A program made the translations under genes and the position numbers. A DNA stretch of 53,570 bases from Bacilli bacterium (lineage in GTDB: Bacteria; Bacillota_I; Bacilli_A; RFN20; CAG-826): positions 1 through 53,570 of the forward strand of contig JAKSVI010000007.1 of assembly GCA_024408095.1 (NCBI GenBank), written 5' to 3'. The notes below the pieces were generated by a model, which was not told where the DNA came from, ran no database searches, and saw only the letters and a list, made by a program, of their open reading frames with translations. Positions 50,564 to 53,570 of the stretch are shown in pieces (the stretch's first letter is position 1; the number at the start of each line of letters is the position of its first letter).

Positions 50564-51388
50564 CTAGTTTTTTGGCTTATCAATGACACCCGACATAATT
50601 TTTAGATTCCATAATTTGGCTAATCCCAGAATTACTTCATCTGGTATTTCATTTACAACATGCCCTAATGTGAGCATATAAACTTGAGCGGTTTTTTCAA
50701 CGGTCTCAATTAAGCCGAAAGCTTCATCAATGTTTTTTCCAACTCCATATATTCCATGATTTGTCCAAGTAACCACTCTAAAATTTTTAAGTTTTTCAGC
50801 TGTTGCCCTTCCTATTTCTTCGGTTCCGCAGATCATACATGGTAGGACACCAATTCCTTCTGGAAAAACAACAACTGCTTCTGTGTTGCTTTTCCATAGT
50901 TTGCGTGTAAATTCTTTCTCATCAGTTTTTACGCAAGCTGTCATGCATAGCGTATAAGTTGGGTGTGTGTGCATGATGACTCTATTTTCAGGATCTACGG
51001 ATAATCTGGCAGAATGACTCATTAAATGAGCAGGAAACTCTGATGTAAATTTGCCACCATCTTTAAAGCCCCAAAGAAGTTTGGCAGAACAGCCACATTT
51101 ACAAATCTTAACAAGGCCTAAATTCGATTCTGGATCATCTTTGATATTTTTAAAATATTTGCCAGTGCCTGTCACAAGAAAATATTTTTCTCTAATATTT
51201 TCAGGAGCTTCAAATGTCAAGTTTATTTCTCTAATTGCTTTATCTTCTTTAAAATAAGGCCTTATTTCTTCTTCATTTAATAAATAAGAAATATTGCCAC
51301 CATTTCTTTCATCCCAACCTTGTCTATACATATTGGATGAAATTTCAGACAATTGTTTTACAAATAGAGAATCTACAAATTTTTTCAT
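50564..51388 (-). CDS. rhaD: Rhamnulose-1-phosphate aldolase
   Basis: Class II zinc aldolase splitting rhamnulose 1-phosphate into dihydroxyacetone phosphate and L-lactaldehyde. 274 residues from the ATG at 51388, the same length as E. coli RhaD; this start follows TTGAGG, whereas the TTG at 51403 overlaps that site. Markers: QGWDERNGGNISYLL (phosphate and zinc end), VIMHTHPTYTLCMTA (two zinc His) and TNHGIYGVGKN (third His), with the catalytic Glu region before FPAHLMSH. First gene of the rhamnose operon. No rhamnose transporter, mutarotase or regulator is adjacent. Confidence 0.95.
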   Translation of the reverse strand: MKKFVDSLFVKQLSEISSNMYRQGWDERNGGNISYLLNEEEIRPYFKEDKAIREINLTFEAPENIREKYFLVTGTGKYFKNIKDDPESNLGLVKICKCGCSAKLLWGFKDGGKFTSEFPAHLMSHSARLSVDPENRVIMHTHPTYTLCMTACVKTDEKEFTRKLWKSNTEAVVVFPEGIGVLPCMICGTEEIGRATAEKLKNFRVVTWTNHGIYGVGKNIDEAFGLIETVEKTAQVYMLTLGHVVNEIPDEVILGLAKLWNLKIMSGVIDKPKN

Positions 51389-51411
51389 ATTTAATAACCT
51401 CAACGATATAA

Positions 51412-51440
51412 ATTATACATTTATTTATAAAATAAAACAA
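51412..51440 (-). promoter_or_regulatory. Promoter of the rhamnose operon
   Basis: Minus strand: TTGTTT (51440-51435), 17-base spacer, consensus TATAAT (51417-51412). The leader of about 15-20 bases contains the TTGAGG ribosome site. Confidence 0.7.
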
Positions 51441-51476
51441 TTTACAAAAAGAAATGCAAAATATTAATAAATGTAT
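51415..51476. repeat. Pair of 11-bp inverted sites flanking the rhamnose promoter
   Basis: ATACATTTATT (51415-51425), overlapping the -10, and its exact reverse complement AATAAATGTAT (51466-51476), upstream of the -35. Their centres are 51 bp apart, about five helical turns. Possible binding sites of a rhamnose regulator. Confidence 0.45.
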
Positions 51477-51490
51477 TTATAGAAAATAAC

Positions 51491-52486
51491 CTACTCTACT
51501 GGTTTAATAAAGAAGTTGCCGTATACTTGAACTAAAGAAGTTACAGAGATAAATGCGCGCTTATCTGCACTCTTCAAAAGAGCAACAACGCTCTTTACTT
51601 CCATTGAAGAAACAATCATATAAATAATGTATCTATCAGTGCCAGTATAGCCACCTTTTCCGTTAATAATAGTCGTGCCGTGTGGGAAATTTGCAATCAA
51701 AATTGACGACAAATCCTCCCTATTTGTAATAATTTGTATTTGCATTTTCTTATTTCTGATATTAATTAAATCAACAACAACCATAACGGAGAATAGGTAA
51801 ACAAGTGAATATAGGAATGTAACTAAAGCATTGTTCCAACCAACAACATTTCCGGATCCTAATAAGATTACATAAATTAAAACAATAAAGAAGTTTATTC
51901 CAGCAGTATATTTACCTACACTTGTTGATTTCTTAAGTGCGAAATAATAACTGAAAATATCAATGCCTCCGCACGAAATATCGCCTTTAAAAGCTAATGC
52001 AGAAGAAAGACCAACTGTAACACCAGCAAAAATAGCACGCGTAAGTGTTTGTCCTTGAAGTGCTTGTCTGACTTGAGGCAAAAAATCACTTTGCTTAAAC
52101 AAAAAGATAAACAAAGATGAAAGTCCGACATTCACAAATGAGAGAATAGAAAATCTTTTTCCAACTTTAAGAAATGCAAATATCAAAATTGGTATGTTAA
52201 CAGCAAAATAGAAAATTGATTGATATGTTTCTTGATCTATTCCTTTAACTCCGCACATTTCCATAATTAACGCGATATTTTGAGAAATTCCGCCAACACC
52301 GCCAGTGACAATAGTTAGTTCGCTTGATGAATATGGAACTATAAAAGAGCAAAATCCAAAAGCATAGATAGCAGCAGCTAAAATTGCCAAAAACAATGAT
52401 CCCGCATGATTCAAATTTTCTTTTAGATAATAATGATCAAATAAATAATTATTTATTCTCTTTTTGATTTTTTGTGTTTTTTTCAT
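51491..52486 (-). CDS. YitT-family membrane protein
   Basis: 331 residues: cytoplasmic basic N-terminus, five membrane segments (SLFLAILAAAIYAFGFCSFIVP ... VTGGVGGISQNIALIM) and a C-terminal soluble DUF2179 domain (about 250-325: IQIITNREDLSSILIANFPHGTTIINGKGGYTGTDRYIIYMIVS). This is the YitT/YqfU arrangement; function unproven. Weak or absent Shine-Dalgarno. Divergent from the thioredoxin-like gene; upstream of, but apparently not co-transcribed with, the rhamnose operon. Confidence 0.9.
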   Translation of the reverse strand: MKKTQKIKKRINNYLFDHYYLKENLNHAGSLFLAILAAAIYAFGFCSFIVPYSSSELTIVTGGVGGISQNIALIMEMCGVKGIDQETYQSIFYFAVNIPILIFAFLKVGKRFSILSFVNVGLSSLFIFLFKQSDFLPQVRQALQGQTLTRAIFAGVTVGLSSALAFKGDISCGGIDIFSYYFALKKSTSVGKYTAGINFFIVLIYVILLGSGNVVGWNNALVTFLYSLVYLFSVMVVVDLINIRNKKMQIQIITNREDLSSILIANFPHGTTIINGKGGYTGTDRYIIYMIVSSMEVKSVVALLKSADKRAFISVTSLVQVYGNFFIKPVE

Positions 52487-52558
52487 AAAATTTTTACGAG
52501 AATTATTTTATCACTGAAAGTTATAAAAACAAGACAAAACAAAACCGCAATTATTTTA

Positions 52559-52587
52559 TTGAAAATAAAGTGTAATAATGATATGAT
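52559..52587 (+). promoter_or_regulatory. Promoter of the membrane thioredoxin-like gene
   Basis: TTGAAA (52559-52564), 17-base spacer, TATGAT (52582-52587). AGGAGG at 52609-52615 lies seven bases before the ATG at 52622. Confidence 0.7.
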
Positions 52588-52621
52588 ACTAACGCTATAT
52601 GTAAATATAGGAGGTAGCAAA

Positions 52622-53470
52622 ATGGTCGTATTAAGAGCTATTGGAGGATTCTTCGCACGTATTGGAAGATGGATTAGAGACACCGCATGGGTCCAACCAC
52701 TTCTTATTGTTGGAGGCATCTTTGCAATCATATTTTCAATCCCATATATAACAAAATGGGTCCAAAGTTGGTTCGTAAAAGCTGAGGCTGGTGAAGTTTA
52801 TTACAGACAACACACACTCTCATGTGAAGGTGCCGCTGAAAAAAATAGTGAAGTAGATAAATTATTCACTTATATGATGAATGGTAGAGATGATAAAGAT
52901 TTTGCTACTAACGCCAAAAAATATGGAGAAAAATTCTTCTTGATGTTTGGTTATGATGGATGCCCAGGTTGTGAAACATTATATCCTGCTTTTAGCAACG
53001 CTGAATCAGAATGGTACACCACATTTGGTTTTGATAGAACAACAGATGAATATAAGTTCTGGTATATCGACATCGCTTCAACAGACAACGAGGGCAATTT
53101 CTTATTTATTTCTAGTGAAGATAAAAGTATTTATTCACACTATAGTATGATTTTTGAAAAAGCTAACACTGTTGCCATTGAATCCAACTATGCAAAACAT
53201 ACATCAGATCATAGTTCATACATCGATAATGCAGACACAAACGCACACGCCGACAGCAAAGATGCATTTATTACACCAACACTATTCATTGTTGATATGA
53301 AGGCTGATAGCCAAGCATTAGATTATTATGGAATTGAAAACGTCTTATTCAACATTCCAGAAGCTGATTTACCAAAAGGTGAAACTTCTCAATTAAATTA
53401 TATTCAATTCTTAACAACTGCTTGGAAACAAACCGTTCTTTTCTCTGAAAGCGGAGAAGAAGTTAAGTAA
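52622..53470 (+). CDS. Membrane-anchored thioredoxin-like protein (CPGC)
   Basis: 282 residues from the ATG at 52622, chosen for the AGGAGG site and because the earlier in-frame start at 52472 would run through the promoter and the neighbour's start. One membrane helix (about 22-45), then an extracytoplasmic domain with FLMFGYDGCPGCETLYPAF, a thioredoxin-type CxxC (CPGC), and a later FITPTLFIVDM segment that fits the cis-Pro strand. A large insertion (about 125-200) separates the two, unlike simple thioredoxins. Probable thiol-disulfide exchange outside the membrane; partners unknown. Strong terminator follows. Confidence 0.78.
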   Translation: MVVLRAIGGFFARIGRWIRDTAWVQPLLIVGGIFAIIFSIPYITKWVQSWFVKAEAGEVYYRQHTLSCEGAAEKNSEVDKLFTYMMNGRDDKDFATNAKKYGEKFFLMFGYDGCPGCETLYPAFSNAESEWYTTFGFDRTTDEYKFWYIDIASTDNEGNFLFISSEDKSIYSHYSMIFEKANTVAIESNYAKHTSDHSSYIDNADTNAHADSKDAFITPTLFIVDMKADSQALDYYGIENVLFNIPEADLPKGETSQLNYIQFLTTAWKQTVLFSESGEEVK

Positions 53471-53488
53471 TAATTATTTGTAATTATT

Positions 53489-53517
53489 AAAAGGCCTAAG
53501 AAATGGGCCTTTTTATT
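53489..53517 (+). terminator. Terminator after the thioredoxin-like gene
   Basis: AAAAGGCC (53489-53496) pairs with GGCCTTTT (53506-53513), extended by a T-G pair, then more Ts. Confidence 0.85.
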
Positions 53518-53523
53518 TTGGTC

Positions 53524-53570
53524 CTTTCAAATTAAACGGGGAGTAGCGGGGACCAATCCAAAATAATGCA
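53524..53570 (+). ncRNA. Start of a yybP-ykoY (Mn2+) riboswitch, cut by the window end
   Basis: The hallmark GGGGAGTAGC (53538-53547), preceded by A-rich sequence, is the conserved 5' core of the yybP-ykoY Mn2+-sensing RNA. It begins right after a terminator, where a new transcript leader would be expected. The second conserved loop and the controlled gene (typically a Mn exporter or P-type ATPase) lie outside the window, so the call rests on one motif. Confidence 0.5.

Noticed and set aside
52472-52621. N-terminal extension of the thioredoxin-like protein (start at 52472)
   Set aside because: It would run through the promoter and overlap the start of yitT; the ATG at 52622 has an ideal ribosome site and opens directly on the anchor helix.
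1-53570. UGA read as tryptophan (mycoplasma code)
   Set aside because: Genes at 16227 and 24009 end at TGA in ATGA overlaps and tryptophan is encoded by TGG throughout.
1-53570. CRISPR arrays, insertion sequences, prophage or integrase genes
   Set aside because: No regularly spaced repeats, transposase or integrase motifs, or attachment-site duplications next to the three tRNAs were found.

Overview
The window comes from an AT-rich, low-GC Gram-positive-type bacterium, most likely an uncultured gut anaerobe of the Bacillota/Mycoplasmatota group (Acholeplasma/RF39/Erysipelotrichia-like). Pointers are the base composition, many lipoproteins with standard lipoboxes, a short archaeal/eukaryal-type prolyl-tRNA synthetase, a desulfoferrodoxin, and gene families common in such genomes. 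UGA is a normal stop here (the genes ending at 17432 and 24770 stop at TGA in ATGA overlaps), so this is not a UGA=Trp mycoplasma. The organism-level call is inference; no rRNA is present.

Layout. 1-1528: Mg2+ transporter mgtE. 6638-1569 (minus): five-gene run yigZ, mrp/apbC, pepP, glpK, DUF5677-like gene. 6749-8882: CPBP protease, TraX-like protein, thioredoxin, tRNA-Gly. 9056-27292: extracellular starch/glycogen locus with a lipoprotein alpha-amylase, a type I pullulanase, Big_2-rich surface lipoproteins, a membrane-anchored surface protein, a SipW/TasA-like secretion cluster (two secreted proteins, an ER/SipW-type signal peptidase and a third secreted protein) and 4-alpha-glucanotransferase. 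27330-36127: a small membrane protein, then a maltodextrin-type ABC importer (Big_2-fused binding protein, MalF, MalG, a greatly enlarged MalK-like ATPase) and two small lipoproteins. 36213-47917: mostly housekeeping and membrane genes (zinc ribbon with a LexA-like box, rdgB, YhhN, methyltransferase-like, MTA/SAH deaminase, tRNA-Ser(GCU), Na/Pi symporter, desulfoferrodoxin, Pr6Pr-like, proS, degenerate GGDEF-EAL protein, tRNA-Ser(CGA)). 48022-51388 (minus): L-rhamnose operon rhaD-rhaB-rhaA. 51491-53570: yitT, a membrane-anchored thioredoxin-like protein, and what looks like the start of a yybP-ykoY (Mn2+) riboswitch cut by the window end.

How it fits together. Amylase and pullulanase outside the cell would cut alpha-glucan; lipoproteins and membrane-anchored proteins carrying Big_2 domains and a recurring Trp-rich module (five copies in four proteins) probably bind the polymer; the ABC importer takes up maltodextrins; cytoplasmic MalQ remodels them. 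The SipW-type peptidase beside two proteins with an ALYVSPA/ALHISPA signal-peptide motif suggests a dedicated export route for surface-matrix proteins built into the starch locus. The most novel elements are this combined system, the shared Trp-rich module, and the 850-residue MalK-like ATPase with a ~225-residue coiled coil.

A second theme is start-site architecture. At least seven genes have a -10 hexamer exactly 6 bases before ATG and no Shine-Dalgarno sequence, which predicts leaderless mRNAs; most starch and rhamnose genes instead have good Shine-Dalgarno sites and conventional promoters, several overlapped by palindromes.
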